A DNA stretch of 38,505 nucleotides from contig JAEOTR010000038.1 in assembly GCA_016839705.1 (NCBI GenBank), positions 1 through 38,505 of the forward strand, read 5' to 3'. Source of the stretch: Promethearchaeota archaeon. GTDB taxonomy: Archaea; Asgardarchaeota; Lokiarchaeia; Sigyniarchaeales; SOKP01. Below the pieces are notes generated by a model, which did not search any database, was not told the DNA's origin, and was given only the letters and a program-made list of their open reading frames with translations. Shown here piece after piece: positions 10,901 to 16,878 of the stretch (its first letter is position 1; the number at the start of each line of letters is the position of its first letter). A program made the translations under genes and the position numbers.

Positions 10901-10994
10901 GAAAAAAAGAATAAATGATAGTTGGGATGAGAAACCTAAGGATGTAATCTCATTTTTAGATAACTCTGATGAAAAATTTGAAATCTCTTCTTAA
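4965..10994 (+). CDS. Giant membrane-anchored alpha-2-macroglobulin-like thioester protein
   Basis: This 2009-residue protein begins with a signal sequence (about 8-30), continues with a tyrosine-rich series of beta-sandwich macroglobulin domains (to about residue 900), and has the region before the thioester domain typical of the family (S-E-S-A-N-W-M-P-E-L near 1005, then L-P-D-N-I-G-E-W). The thioester motif is intact: Y-P-Y-G-C1221-I-E-Q1224. The alpha/alpha barrel around it follows (D-G-G-W-G-W-W, then N-R-W-G-W-G). A DUF11-like beta domain follows (about 1715-1820), then one transmembrane helix (about 1948-1972) and a 37-residue charged cytoplasmic tail. Family members trap proteases or foreign proteins covalently. 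Bacterial forms are lipoproteins; this one is tied by a C-terminal helix and faces outward. The start ATG is supported by AGGAGA. Confidence 0.93.
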   Translation: MNRHRKGSIFLLLVCIQFVLMGFSIMGTSSFNENEQEIPKENDLPNEGVSHSSPYYFPINRSSPLMTETLEEVDSDENLKTAYNYYNNDYVLTLNLDKFVLTIGETLTLNLGLTCNLSASPGRIISVEIYEGFYRNYYYYYPSYYETTTPIYTKNLTTDTNGQASMTFSSTSTEGIYTVYAYTEDYRIYKDFTVGEVGIFYKGPRYYKPNQQYRAAVHMVNLTDFSGIPFTFFNYSISYYLYSTTSWHILTTDLIQTDNAGYSILNTDIPLDADNYHVLRLTLSTLDGKAEYQTFLYESWEYYYYCRWGGQQKTNQEQYQYVVTTDKTIYNPGDNVFLRALVLQYSFMNESKTALHHTPISLTIYNPDEFAIFWTDIVTDEFGILSFNFPLDEDCDLGNYGFEFSYSGETYRYNVKVDYYIKPVFRVEIDTNGKDYYSIHEKWFEGFVDVSYYFGQPVVGATVELTVQSYWGEIKKVIEGYTNGEGRFYFSINLRLIPDLEYTFRVKADVTDDYGRSASTEKIYTRIRELYAYGYLTNWAPHPDDTLEYYFYAFQYVMSDYGYWYWMYNPLVNVSVNIEIFGIANYPIYPLVLKDKQLLTTYSEKTNIFGSGKLEFKLPLIHIMTYNLFEIRLTVNLEDGRSTSSSYYYRYKKYSLDINILEPTLNPGDILEFEVTFKDILTGSSSTGEGKIYIYDANHQLIGRVSDIISGSKTYTFLIPSSSPEGKYFIYSYVYSRQNQYYGGFNYHSAHENFIVGDFQSISFSTNFSTTGTYYDKIIVQLGDTIEINGTTNVTTNIQHYLEIYKRGVLFSVPLEINDNKFSYILSVIPEFVPDFTIIIYTISDSGKLYESVLAVHIDYNFGINLSTDKETYEPGDLVTLTITPTENITSVVALSFIDSAVLDVEPEDDSELAYFSDRPYSTYISSGSSWGFGFSAESYWWFGYGRLTGGIYYLPLPLFDEYYTVSLEFFGRADLKSDTPSFDELLSNFETDVRKNISESANWMPELIISEPTEITFKLPDNIGEWTIRAVCNNIFENSNDIILWGDVITKRIKSFLPFFIEFEISEPVFQDDILSVKGYVYNYIGTDVDATVAISAPELIILNKDVQELFIPDGYVSEVEFSVYCIEPYSQNITLLAAAEPFGVKYSDAKQLTIYIKPNGIEIISRTIGFLNATDGSLILNHTIDPLTIYHKETLALYADLMDISIDSWQSLIGYPYGCIEQTISKTLPTALIFNYLNQTGQLTSNLKQELSFMILDGLGRIYNFQHNDGGWGWWRNDASKIIMTSIVVFALNKIEEVGFQINSDILNKGIDYLIAQQHPNGLWDFQEYSSNTLEATAFILKTFLCSKQITTEMNTAITSAVSELANLWNSGDMKSTYGASLFYIATLGSIYENITLNNELIQYIKDDKKVEEDTIFWESDTNSIWYWRKLGKKVEITSYATLALAMDDYISNYALIQKAVRFLLNQRNRWGWGSTADTSAAIIALTEINGIMINGGIIDFNGTISIIVNNNTPPQYFLNVTEMNNHPDEILLKLSAFMLGNLNTINITLDGIGTICYIFESVQILRSDPKIEIPEIIEVSKNEHFYFPVEFSNIDERMPLVDTTISLLDVPDNFSDPEADYIIVHPLIINGSKIYFPLIAPNNDGDYFLEGVSILGYIQYNDTSSNSSRFQPFQQTIGPIIIRVGSHSQSLFPSIEPINPVIEPQIITIKKQMSKQKLLTSGEVINVTLHITNTGDSRQFYVVEDELPTGTVFLPDSVIISDNYDDTEITYGLYSSGIHFFFPMLSTGITEIIYQVQVINIKNAYSGSCKLWGMYDDILISAKSIVLENIPRKHYANQLVYQDLMEPLILNTSIKQSYKIPDIHLQINIDAIDNNLINKIRVVFSQKSGWRSQTLYSMDNQGEFSITITDLKNINSVITLFIEVSDIYGNTATMILMPIKITAYELIPYLIVVIIVGFSIGLASISTILYKNSVEKKKRINDSWDEKPKDVISFLDNSDEKFEISS

Positions 10995-11104
10995 AAATCA
11001 CTTTTTTAGTATTATAAATTTTTTTCATTAAATCGCCTTAAAATGTATTAGAAGAAGTATTATAATATAATTTTAAAAATCCATATTTACTTCTTAAACT
11101 AAAA

Positions 11105-11126
11105 CTAATATTAAATCTAATATTAG
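11105..11126. repeat. Perfect 9-base inverted repeat
   Basis: CTAATATTA (11105-11113) and TAATATTAG (11118-11126) are exact reverse complements around a four-base loop, in the gap after the large thioester-protein gene. It could be an operator for the small gene that follows or a transcript-end hairpin. An AT-only stem can also arise by chance in such AT-rich DNA. Confidence 0.5.
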
Positions 11127-11274
11127 CTTAGACGTTGTCATCTTTTTTTAATGATATTAGAAGAGAAGTTTAAACACAGTCTAAGAGTCCATTGAGAGTT
11201 CCTATTCTTAAACTATATATTAAATCCTGTGAATATTATTATTATAGAAAAAAACAAAAAAAGTGAAAAAAAAA

Positions 11275-11496
11275 ATGACCCAAGCTTATGAAAATGTAAT
11301 GGAAATGAATATGATTGAAGTTGAAGAGATTGAAATTCCTGAAGTTCAAAAAGCTCCCGAAAATAAGGCTGATGATCTAATTGGAGATTTAAATCCACGA
11401 TATTATGAAGAAGCAATTACTATGAATGAAGCTCACGACCGAATTCATTCAGCTAAAGCTTATTCTAATACGAGTTTCAATTCTTATGGTTTTTAA
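11275..11496 (+). CDS. Small acidic protein, unknown
   Basis: The 73-residue product is rich in Glu and Ile in its first half (E-V-E-E-I-E-I-P-E-V) and ends with an Asn/Ser/Tyr-rich tail. It has no membrane segment and I do not recognise it. I chose ATG at 11275 rather than the GTG at 11263, because that GTG belongs to a GTGA ribosome-binding-like site eight bases before the ATG. A TATA-like stretch (11209-11222) lies upstream and a T-rich terminator directly downstream, so it looks like a monocistronic gene. Coding status rests on length, these signals and its non-repetitive composition. Confidence 0.5.
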   Translation: MTQAYENVMEMNMIEVEEIEIPEVQKAPENKADDLIGDLNPRYYEEAITMNEAHDRIHSAKAYSNTSFNSYGF

Positions 11497-11500
11497 ATAA

Positions 11501-11519
11501 TTTTTTTCTCTCCTTTTTT
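11501..11519 (+). terminator. T-rich terminator of the small acidic protein gene
   Basis: Two T runs (11501-11507 and 11514-11519) begin five bases after the stop codon. This is the usual form of an archaeal intrinsic terminator. Confidence 0.55.
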
Positions 11520-11713
11520 AAATAAAATACTATTTTATAATAATAAACCTATAATTTTTGATTTCTTCTTAGAAAGTTTCTTGTTATCTTTATGAAGTAT
11601 AAGCTCTTAAAAATTAGAGAATCATATTTTTTTTTCTTCCCTTTATTTTATAAATAAAAACGTCACCCAAAAAATTAATTTTAATAATTCTGCTAATTTA
11701 TACAACTCAATAC

Positions 11714-11721
11714 AAGGTGAT
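11714..11721 (+). promoter_or_regulatory. Ribosome binding site AAGGTGAT that decides the start at 11729
   Basis: AAGGTGAT matches the core complementary to the 3' end of 16S rRNA and stands seven bases before ATG 11729. The in-frame GTG at 11717 lies inside it and is therefore a decoy. Confidence 0.65.
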
Positions 11722-11728
11722 TTATAAA

Positions 11729-12760
11729 ATGATTGAAACGAATATTACAAAAATGTTTGGGTTGAAATACCCTATATTTTCTGCACCAATGGGTCCTTTT
11801 TTCACACGAGATTTAGCCCTTGCGGTGAGTGAAGCTGGTGGATTGGGTGTATTATCAAATGTTAACATAATTGGAACAAATCCAGTTGAAGAACATAAAA
11901 AAAGCATTGAATATATGATTGAACATACTGATAAACCATTTGGTCTCAATTTTCTTACATCTCGTAACAATATAGGTGTTAAGGAAATGTGTACTGATGT
12001 TCCGAAAATAGTTATGGATAATCCGAGAATGAGAGAGCAATGTGTCTATTGGTTGACCTCTGCAGGATCCTCAAAGATTCTACCTGCTTCGAAACCCTTC
12101 CAAGAGTTACGGGAAAGATCGGAAGTAAAACACTTTCACGTAGCACCAGCTGTATGGTTAGCACAGAAATGTGTAGAAGCCCAGGTGGATGGAATAGTAT
12201 GCACTGGTACTGAAGGAGGAGGACATCAGTCCTATGAGAAGGTTACAACGTTAGTTTTACTCCAACAACTTGCAAAAGCTTTCCCGGATTTGCCTAAAAT
12301 TGCATGTGGAGGATTTGCAACAGGAGAAGGTTTAGCAGCAGCATTATCATTAGGAGCAGGAGCAATAGCTATGGGTTCACGATTTATAGCATCAAAACAA
12401 AGTGAATTTAATGAAGCGTATAAAAAATTAATCCCTCCAGGAACCCCTCAAGATACAGGATTGTTTACCGGGTCTTTCGGTCCTATCAGATTATATCGGA
12501 ATAAATATGCGTTAGAGCATCCAGCACCCTCTACTAAAGAGGAAATGATGGCTTATGAAAGATCCCTAACGATGGAACAGAGGACACGTGATGCAGGTGC
12601 ATATGAAAGGATATATAACGGAGATACTGAAAATGGTGCAGTATTACTTGGACAATCAATCGGAATTATTAAGAGTATTGATGATGTAAACGATATCATT
12701 GAAAGAGTCATGAAAGAAGCAGAATCAGCGATACGTAAAAATGCTGCTATGCTTAAATAA
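11729..12760 (+). CDS. NPD-family FMN-dependent oxidoreductase, paralogue 2
   Basis: The 343-residue protein (from ATG 11729) is the closest relative in this window of the 1603..2682 product. The two share the N-terminal T-N-I-T-x-M-F-G, the AGGLG loop, an extra segment with T-S-A-G-S, the strand H-F-H-V-A-P, the E-G-G-G-H loop with His166 as the expected catalytic residue, G-G-F-A-T-G, MGSRFIAS and GQSIGI. The reaction is probably flavin-dependent oxidation of a nitronate-like anion or reduction of an enoyl thioester, with the substrate unknown. It is transcribed alone; a TATA-like stretch (11646-11656) lies upstream. The downstream neighbour is on the other strand. The conserved extra segment sets paralogues 1 and 2 apart from paralogues 3 and 4. 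Confidence 0.9.
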   Translation: MIETNITKMFGLKYPIFSAPMGPFFTRDLALAVSEAGGLGVLSNVNIIGTNPVEEHKKSIEYMIEHTDKPFGLNFLTSRNNIGVKEMCTDVPKIVMDNPRMREQCVYWLTSAGSSKILPASKPFQELRERSEVKHFHVAPAVWLAQKCVEAQVDGIVCTGTEGGGHQSYEKVTTLVLLQQLAKAFPDLPKIACGGFATGEGLAAALSLGAGAIAMGSRFIASKQSEFNEAYKKLIPPGTPQDTGLFTGSFGPIRLYRNKYALEHPAPSTKEEMMAYERSLTMEQRTRDAGAYERIYNGDTENGAVLLGQSIGIIKSIDDVNDIIERVMKEAESAIRKNAAMLK

Positions 12761-12811
12761 AACTTTACATATTTACAAAAATCTTTTATTTTCTTTTATA
12801 TTGAGATTTAA

Positions 12812-13246
12812 TTAACCAGAAAAATTTTTTAGTTTCTGCAACTCTTTTTTAAGATCATCGGGGATGATTGCTTTTTTTTTTTCTTCATAGTTATACCACA
12901 CTATATGAGCTTCTCCTTCAGCAGCTGTACGATTCAATTTTTTACTCAGTATAGAATGATGAATAATTATTTTTGATTCTTCAATAGCTTTTATTTTGGC
13001 ACCAACATAGACGGTGTCGGGATAAATCAAAGGAGCCTTATAATAGCAATCTTGGTATGATAATATTGGAGCGATACGAGCTGTTGTAGGATCTTTATAG
13101 ACATTCAACAATTCAAATAATGCTATCCGTGAACTCTCAAAATATCTGTAATAAATTGTATTATTAACATGCCCTCTAGCATCCATGTCTCCCCATCGGA
13201 TGGGTATCTCCATAACCACAGGGAAATTCTTTAATTTTTCGGTCAT
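12812..13246 (-). CDS. Acyl-CoA thioesterase, 4HBT/YbgC-type hotdog
   Basis: The 144-residue protein has the N-terminal signature of the 4-hydroxybenzoyl-CoA thioesterase family: R-W-G-D20-M-D22-A-R-G-H-V-N-N-T-I-Y-Y-R-Y-F-E. This places the acidic catalytic residue and the H-V-N-N turn where expected, and the length fits one hotdog domain. It would hydrolyse acyl-CoA in the cytoplasm. It ends near the 3' end of the convergent NPD gene and lies 77 bases downstream of another NPD-family gene on the same strand (13324..14295), with which it may be co-transcribed. The start ATG at 13246 has a GAGATGA ribosome-binding-like site. Confidence 0.87.
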   Translation of the reverse strand: MTEKLKNFPVVMEIPIRWGDMDARGHVNNTIYYRYFESSRIALFELLNVYKDPTTARIAPILSYQDCYYKAPLIYPDTVYVGAKIKAIEESKIIIHHSILSKKLNRTAAEGEAHIVWYNYEEKKKAIIPDDLKKELQKLKNFSG

Positions 13247-13323
13247 TGTTTCATCTCTGATTAATCAATTCTAAAATACATAGAAATAAAATTATAGAAA
13301 TAAGAAATTTAATAAAAATAAAT

Positions 13324-14295
13324 TTAAAAAGTGGTTTTTAACCTATTAATAACAGATTCGGCTTCTTCCATTATTCTATCCAATAATTCCTTTGCAGTAG
13401 GAATATCTTTAATTAAACCTATACCTTGACCACAGCTTACCATACCCGCGTCTATTTCACCTTCTCTATACATTTTTAATGCATTTTGACCAGAGGCTAC
13501 TTGAATTATTTCCTCTAAAGGAGCTTTTTTAGATTCCAATTCAATTATTTTTTCAGCAGCTTTATTTCTCCAAACTCTATGGGTATTACGAATAGATCGC
13601 ATGACTAAATGAGTATCTGTTTCTTGAGCTTGAACAAAAGCTTGTTTTAGATTATCGTGAATAGGACATTCTTGAGTTGCCATCATCCTAGTCCCCATAA
13701 TAACACCTTCAGCACCAAGTGCTAAAGCAGCAGCAATTCCTCGTCCATCGGTAATTCCTCCCCCAGCGATTACTGGAACATCTATAGCATCTACAACACA
13801 TGGGGTCATAACAAGAGTACCGATATCTAAAGTTCCTGTTGCACCACCATTTTCATACCCAACTACAGTTATCATATCAGCGCCCAAAGATGCAGCTGTT
13901 TTGGCATATCTTACACCTGCACATTTATGAATCCAAATAGCGCCACCATCCCTAAATTTTGGGACCAAATCTGCAGGGGCCTTATGGCCACTTGTTTCGA
14001 TTATTTTCGCACCCTCATCAAGAGTTGCTCCTACATACAGTTCCAATTTCTCTTGCGGCATCATTGCGGGAAATAAATTTATATTTACAGCAAAGGGTTT
14101 ATCAGTTAAGGACTGTGTTTTTTTAATTGCTTCCCGTAACTCATCAGGAGTTTTGTAATTAGCACTGGCTAAAACCGCACATGCACCAGCATTGCTTACT
14201 GCAGCAACAAATTCAGGATTTGAGATATTTGCCATAGTCCCCGATATAATAGGATATTTACATCCTAACATTTCAGTAACTTTCGTTTTAATCAT
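13324..14295 (-). CDS. NPD-family flavoprotein lacking the catalytic His, paralogue 3
   Basis: This 323-residue TIM-barrel protein keeps the flavin-binding layout: A-G-G-G-I-T-D-G around 178-185, M-G-T-R-M near 200, and a C-terminal G-Q-G-I-G-L-I followed by D-I-P-T-A-K-E-L. The loop that carries the catalytic histidine in nitronate monooxygenases reads Y-E-N-G-G-A152-T-G, so histidine is replaced by alanine. One strand earlier it has W121-I-H123-K124, a feature shared with paralogue 4 and unlike the HFHVAP of paralogues 1 and 2. It is therefore unlikely to be an ordinary nitronate monooxygenase. Enoyl-CoA reduction or another acyl-CoA reaction fits its neighbours, a thioesterase downstream and a divergent crotonase upstream, but this is inference. 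Confidence 0.85.
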   Translation of the reverse strand: MIKTKVTEMLGCKYPIISGTMANISNPEFVAAVSNAGACAVLASANYKTPDELREAIKKTQSLTDKPFAVNINLFPAMMPQEKLELYVGATLDEGAKIIETSGHKAPADLVPKFRDGGAIWIHKCAGVRYAKTAASLGADMITVVGYENGGATGTLDIGTLVMTPCVVDAIDVPVIAGGGITDGRGIAAALALGAEGVIMGTRMMATQECPIHDNLKQAFVQAQETDTHLVMRSIRNTHRVWRNKAAEKIIELESKKAPLEEIIQVASGQNALKMYREGEIDAGMVSCGQGIGLIKDIPTAKELLDRIMEEAESVINRLKTTF

Positions 14296-14431
14296 AATTT
14301 TATACCTAAAAATTAGTCAATTATAGATAGTAATTTCTCCATTTGATTTATATTTCATTAAAAAAATATAATATCAATACAAGGTTTTAAAAAATTTAAT
14401 ATTGTTATGAAAAAAGAGGTTAAAGATAAAG

Positions 14432-15265
14432 ATGGACTATGAGTTTATAATTTTTGAAGTTTCAGGCCAAGTAGCAACAATAACACTCAACAGACCAGAA
14501 CGCCTTAATGCGTGGACATATGAAATGAGTAATGAGATATGGGATGCTCTAATTAAAGTAGAAAATGATCCTAATTTAAGAGTAACGATCGTCACAGGGG
14601 CGGGAAGGGGTTTTTGTGCTGGTGCAGATTTATCAAGAGGTAGTACTACATTTGATGGATCTAATCGTCCTCGTGAGGAGGTTGAAAGAAGAAGACGTGA
14701 AGGTAGCCTAATTAGACGATATTTTACTTTAAAAAAGCCTGTTATCGTTGCAATCAACGGACCTGTTGTTGGAGTAGGAGTAACACTTATCTTACCATTC
14801 GATATTCGAATCGCAGCAGAGAGTGCACGCATTGGAATCGTGTTTAATCGCCGTGGTGTTATCCCTGAAATTGCGTGTCCTTGGATTTTACCCCGAATTA
14901 TTGGGATAAGTAGAGCTGCTGAATTAATGTATACTGGTAGAATTGTTAATGCTAAGGAAGCTTTGGAATTTGGTCTTGTAAGTCGAGTTGTACCTGACGA
15001 TAAACTTATGGATACAGCTCGAGAAATAGCTGATGAAATATTGCTTTCTGCTCCTGTTAGTGTTGCTTTAACAAAACGCATGTTATATCAATTTCTTACT
15101 GAAACAGATATTGATAAAGCGGAGAGAATTAATCATCAATATTTTGGATGGACTGGAACACAACCAGATGCTCGCGAAGGAGTAGTTTCTTTCCTTCAAA
15201 AAAGAAGGCCCGAATGGAAAATGAAAGTTCCTGATGATCTACCGGATTTTTTCCCTTTAGAATGA
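14432..15265 (+). CDS. Crotonase-fold enoyl-CoA hydratase/isomerase family protein, isomerase-like active site
   Basis: The 277-residue protein has the crotonase oxyanion-hole segments G-R-G-F-C-A-G-A-D-L (58-67) and I-N-G-P-V-V-G-V-G (108-116). At the places of the two hydratase glutamates (rat Glu144 and Glu164) it has T118 and F138. It keeps E146 in G-V-I-P-E-I, the place used by enoyl-CoA isomerases such as ECI, followed by L-P-R-I-I-G. An isomerase or another non-hydratase reaction is therefore more likely than hydration. The alignment was made by eye. A GAGGTTA ribosome binding site precedes ATG 14432. It is divergent from the NPD gene at 13324..14295, with a 136-base shared promoter region. 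Confidence 0.88.
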   Translation: MDYEFIIFEVSGQVATITLNRPERLNAWTYEMSNEIWDALIKVENDPNLRVTIVTGAGRGFCAGADLSRGSTTFDGSNRPREEVERRRREGSLIRRYFTLKKPVIVAINGPVVGVGVTLILPFDIRIAAESARIGIVFNRRGVIPEIACPWILPRIIGISRAAELMYTGRIVNAKEALEFGLVSRVVPDDKLMDTAREIADEILLSAPVSVALTKRMLYQFLTETDIDKAERINHQYFGWTGTQPDAREGVVSFLQKRRPEWKMKVPDDLPDFFPLE

Positions 15266-15315
15266 GATTTGGTAAAAAATTTTTTGCTTTTCTATTTATT
15301 TTTCATTAATTTGAT

Positions 15316-15879
15316 CTAATTTCTCATGAAAATAAAGGCGTTTACGAACTTACCTTTTTCAATTTCTAATGAAAGTGGTAGATTTTGAGAAAAGACTTCT
15401 GGGTCGACGGCATCAGGATGGGAAGGTCTTCGTTGTCGAACAACTTCTACCCCGGCGGAGTTGAATTCAAATATTATAATCAATCCTTTTTCTTTAATCA
15501 CTCTGATAAATTCTCGTAAGGCGGATTTTTTGTCATCAATATGATGAAAAGACGTATAGCAAAATACAGCATCAAAAGATTTATCTTCGAAGGGTAAATC
15601 TTCAGCTCTGAAAAATTTAAAAGTAATCAAATCCTCCACTGATAATTTTTTCGCAGATTCACGCCATTTTGCCCAATTATGACCCTCAGGTTCTCCTGTC
15701 GTTACCTTATATCCTTGGAGTGCTAAAATAATTGACATTACACCATATCCTGTTCCTATATCAAGAATTCTAACGTTTTTTTTCAATTTTAATTTTTCTA
15801 CAGTGCTATAAAGGAAATCAGCATTAAAGGAAAATTTTTCTGATAGTATATTTTTAGCTTTTTCCAAATCTATCTTCAT
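15316..15879 (-). CDS. SAM-dependent class I methyltransferase
   Basis: The 187-residue protein carries motif I as L-D-I-G-T-G-Y-G (39-46), the acidic strand-2 end G-E-P-E-G, motif II-like R-A-E-D-L-P-F-E-D-K-S-F-D-A-V-F-C, and the post-motif F-H-H-I-D-D. This is the standard Methyltransf_11 type Rossmann fold using S-adenosylmethionine. The methyl acceptor cannot be told. The protein is short for the family, with a compact C-terminus. It converges on the crotonase gene, and the large non-coding RNA-like region lies upstream of its start. Confidence 0.85.
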   Translation of the reverse strand: MKIDLEKAKNILSEKFSFNADFLYSTVEKLKLKKNVRILDIGTGYGVMSIILALQGYKVTTGEPEGHNWAKWRESAKKLSVEDLITFKFFRAEDLPFEDKSFDAVFCYTSFHHIDDKKSALREFIRVIKEKGLIIIFEFNSAGVEVVRQRRPSHPDAVDPEVFSQNLPLSLEIEKGKFVNAFIFMRN

Positions 15880-16016
15880 AATGTTAATCTAGATTTCACA
15901 AAATTAGAATCTTATTGAATTGGTTTTTAAAAAATGAGTTGGTCGACGAAAAAATTTTGGGATTTATTCTCGCCGACATAAATTTTTAATAACAATTTAA
16001 TAGCTTCATTTAAATA

Positions 16017-16367
16017 GGTTTCATTACAAACCATATATTGTCGAGAAGAGGTATTATTACCTCAATGCATTGTAACCATCGGTTAATCAACAGCGATATG
16101 AAAGGAAATTGTGAGTAAAATCGCAATTTGAACTAAAATGTTAGCCTTCCGGTTAATATTCGGTGTTCAATCCAACCAATTCGTAAGAACTGGCGAGGTT
16201 ATCAAACGATAATGTTAGCCATTGGATAAGAAATTATTCTCTGGATAATGATTCTTTTCACAGCGTCGCTTGAATTGATGTATTGAGAAATTCCCCTCAC
16301 TGAGTAAGGAATAATAATACCAATGCAATGAACACCTTTGGGTTTTCATTAGCATCTTCTCTACCTT
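16017..16367 (+). ncRNA. Candidate structured non-coding RNA, consecutive hairpins including a GNRA tetraloop
   Basis: This gene-free stretch is visibly richer in G and C than other gaps and folds by eye into a row of local hairpins: 16017-16032, 16048-16063, 16073-16085, 16106-16129, 16137-16160 (ten pairs, loop TTCC), 16176-16193 (loop GTAA, a GNRA tetraloop, one mismatch), 16198-16213, 16290-16312 and 16323-16355 (ten pairs with one bulged base). Stems at 16106-16129, 16137-16160 and 16198-16213 contain G-U pairs on the plus strand, which would be A-C mismatches on the minus strand, so plus-strand RNA is favoured. It does not match RNase P, SRP or tRNA signatures known to me. The 3' third is repeated at 18933..19080. 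Ends are approximate. Confidence 0.5.
16216..16367. repeat. Intergenic repeat, copy A
   Basis: This segment aligns with 18933..19080, starting at TAGCCA and ending at CTTCTCTACCTT. Over 16236-16334 the alignment is gap-free for 99 bases with about 27 differences by eye. Both copies end with a hairpin whose inner stem AATGAA/TTCATT is kept while the outer pairs differ. Both lie 60-70 bases past the stop codon of a minus-strand membrane-protein gene. Confidence 0.75.
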
Positions 16368-16433
16368 TTACCTAATTTATGGAGTATCATTGAAAACTGC
16401 TAAGAACAAAATATAAATTAATATCTTTAATTT

Positions 16434-16826
16434 TCATCTTGTTTTATTATAATAATATAGATTGGTCGCAATTAACATAATTAGTACTATATTATAACAC
16501 AAGGTAGTAATTATGGAGATTATTGGTGCTGGGATAAAAATTAAAGATACAATATTTAGAACCAATATCATTAATTGCCAGGTAATGATAAATTCGAAGA
16601 TCATTTTCATGTGTTCCCATTCTTTTTTTTTTCGAGCAAGTATAGCAAAAATTGACAAAATTAAGAAAGTTCCCCCGAAGACCCAAGAATAATAAGGATC
16701 GTAAAATGGCCATTGGACAAGAAGTAAATATGCATGTGGGATCACCAGATATAGGAATGCGATTATTATACCTACAATAGCATTAATTATTAATAAAATT
16801 TTCATACTTTTTGTTATTTCTACCAT
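16434..16826 (-). CDS. Four-helix membrane protein, unknown
   Basis: The 130-residue protein is almost wholly hydrophobic, with four predicted membrane helices (about residues 8-30, 42-62, 72-96 and 100-122), a short basic loop after helix 2 (R-K-K-K-E-W) and a basic C-terminus. No conserved catalytic motif is visible and I do not recognise the family. It lies 52 bases downstream of the serine hydrolase gene on the same strand and could be co-transcribed with it. Its 3' end faces the structured non-coding region. Confidence 0.7.
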   Translation of the reverse strand: MVEITKSMKILLIINAIVGIIIAFLYLVIPHAYLLLVQWPFYDPYYSWVFGGTFLILSIFAILARKKKEWEHMKMIFEFIITWQLMILVLNIVSLIFIPAPIISIITTLCYNIVLIMLIATNLYYYNKTR

Positions 16827-16878
16827 TTCATATCATCTCATATTGTATGATTCGGATTTATTTGATTTTTTACAAAAT

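Noticed and set aside
11717..11728. GTG start for NPD paralogue 2
   Set aside because: The GTG lies within the AAGGTGAT ribosome binding site, and the ATG at 11729 aligns with the N-terminus of paralogue 1.
14437..15081. 214-codon open frame on the minus strand
   Set aside because: It lies wholly inside the well-supported crotonase gene on the plus strand, and its protein has no recognisable pattern; it is a shadow frame.
16215..16355. 46-codon minus-strand frame in repeat copy A, with a ribosome-binding-like AGGTAGAG upstream
   Set aside because: The matching frame in copy B has three stop codons while hairpin pairing is kept, so a protein is unlikely.
16017..16367. RNase P RNA, SRP RNA or group II intron
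   Set aside because: The conserved RNase P core, the SRP apical loop and an intron domain V hairpin could not be found on either strand.
16492..16713. 73-codon minus-strand frame overlapping the four-helix membrane protein
   Set aside because: It is on the same strand in another frame; the main frame gives clean membrane helices and this one does not.
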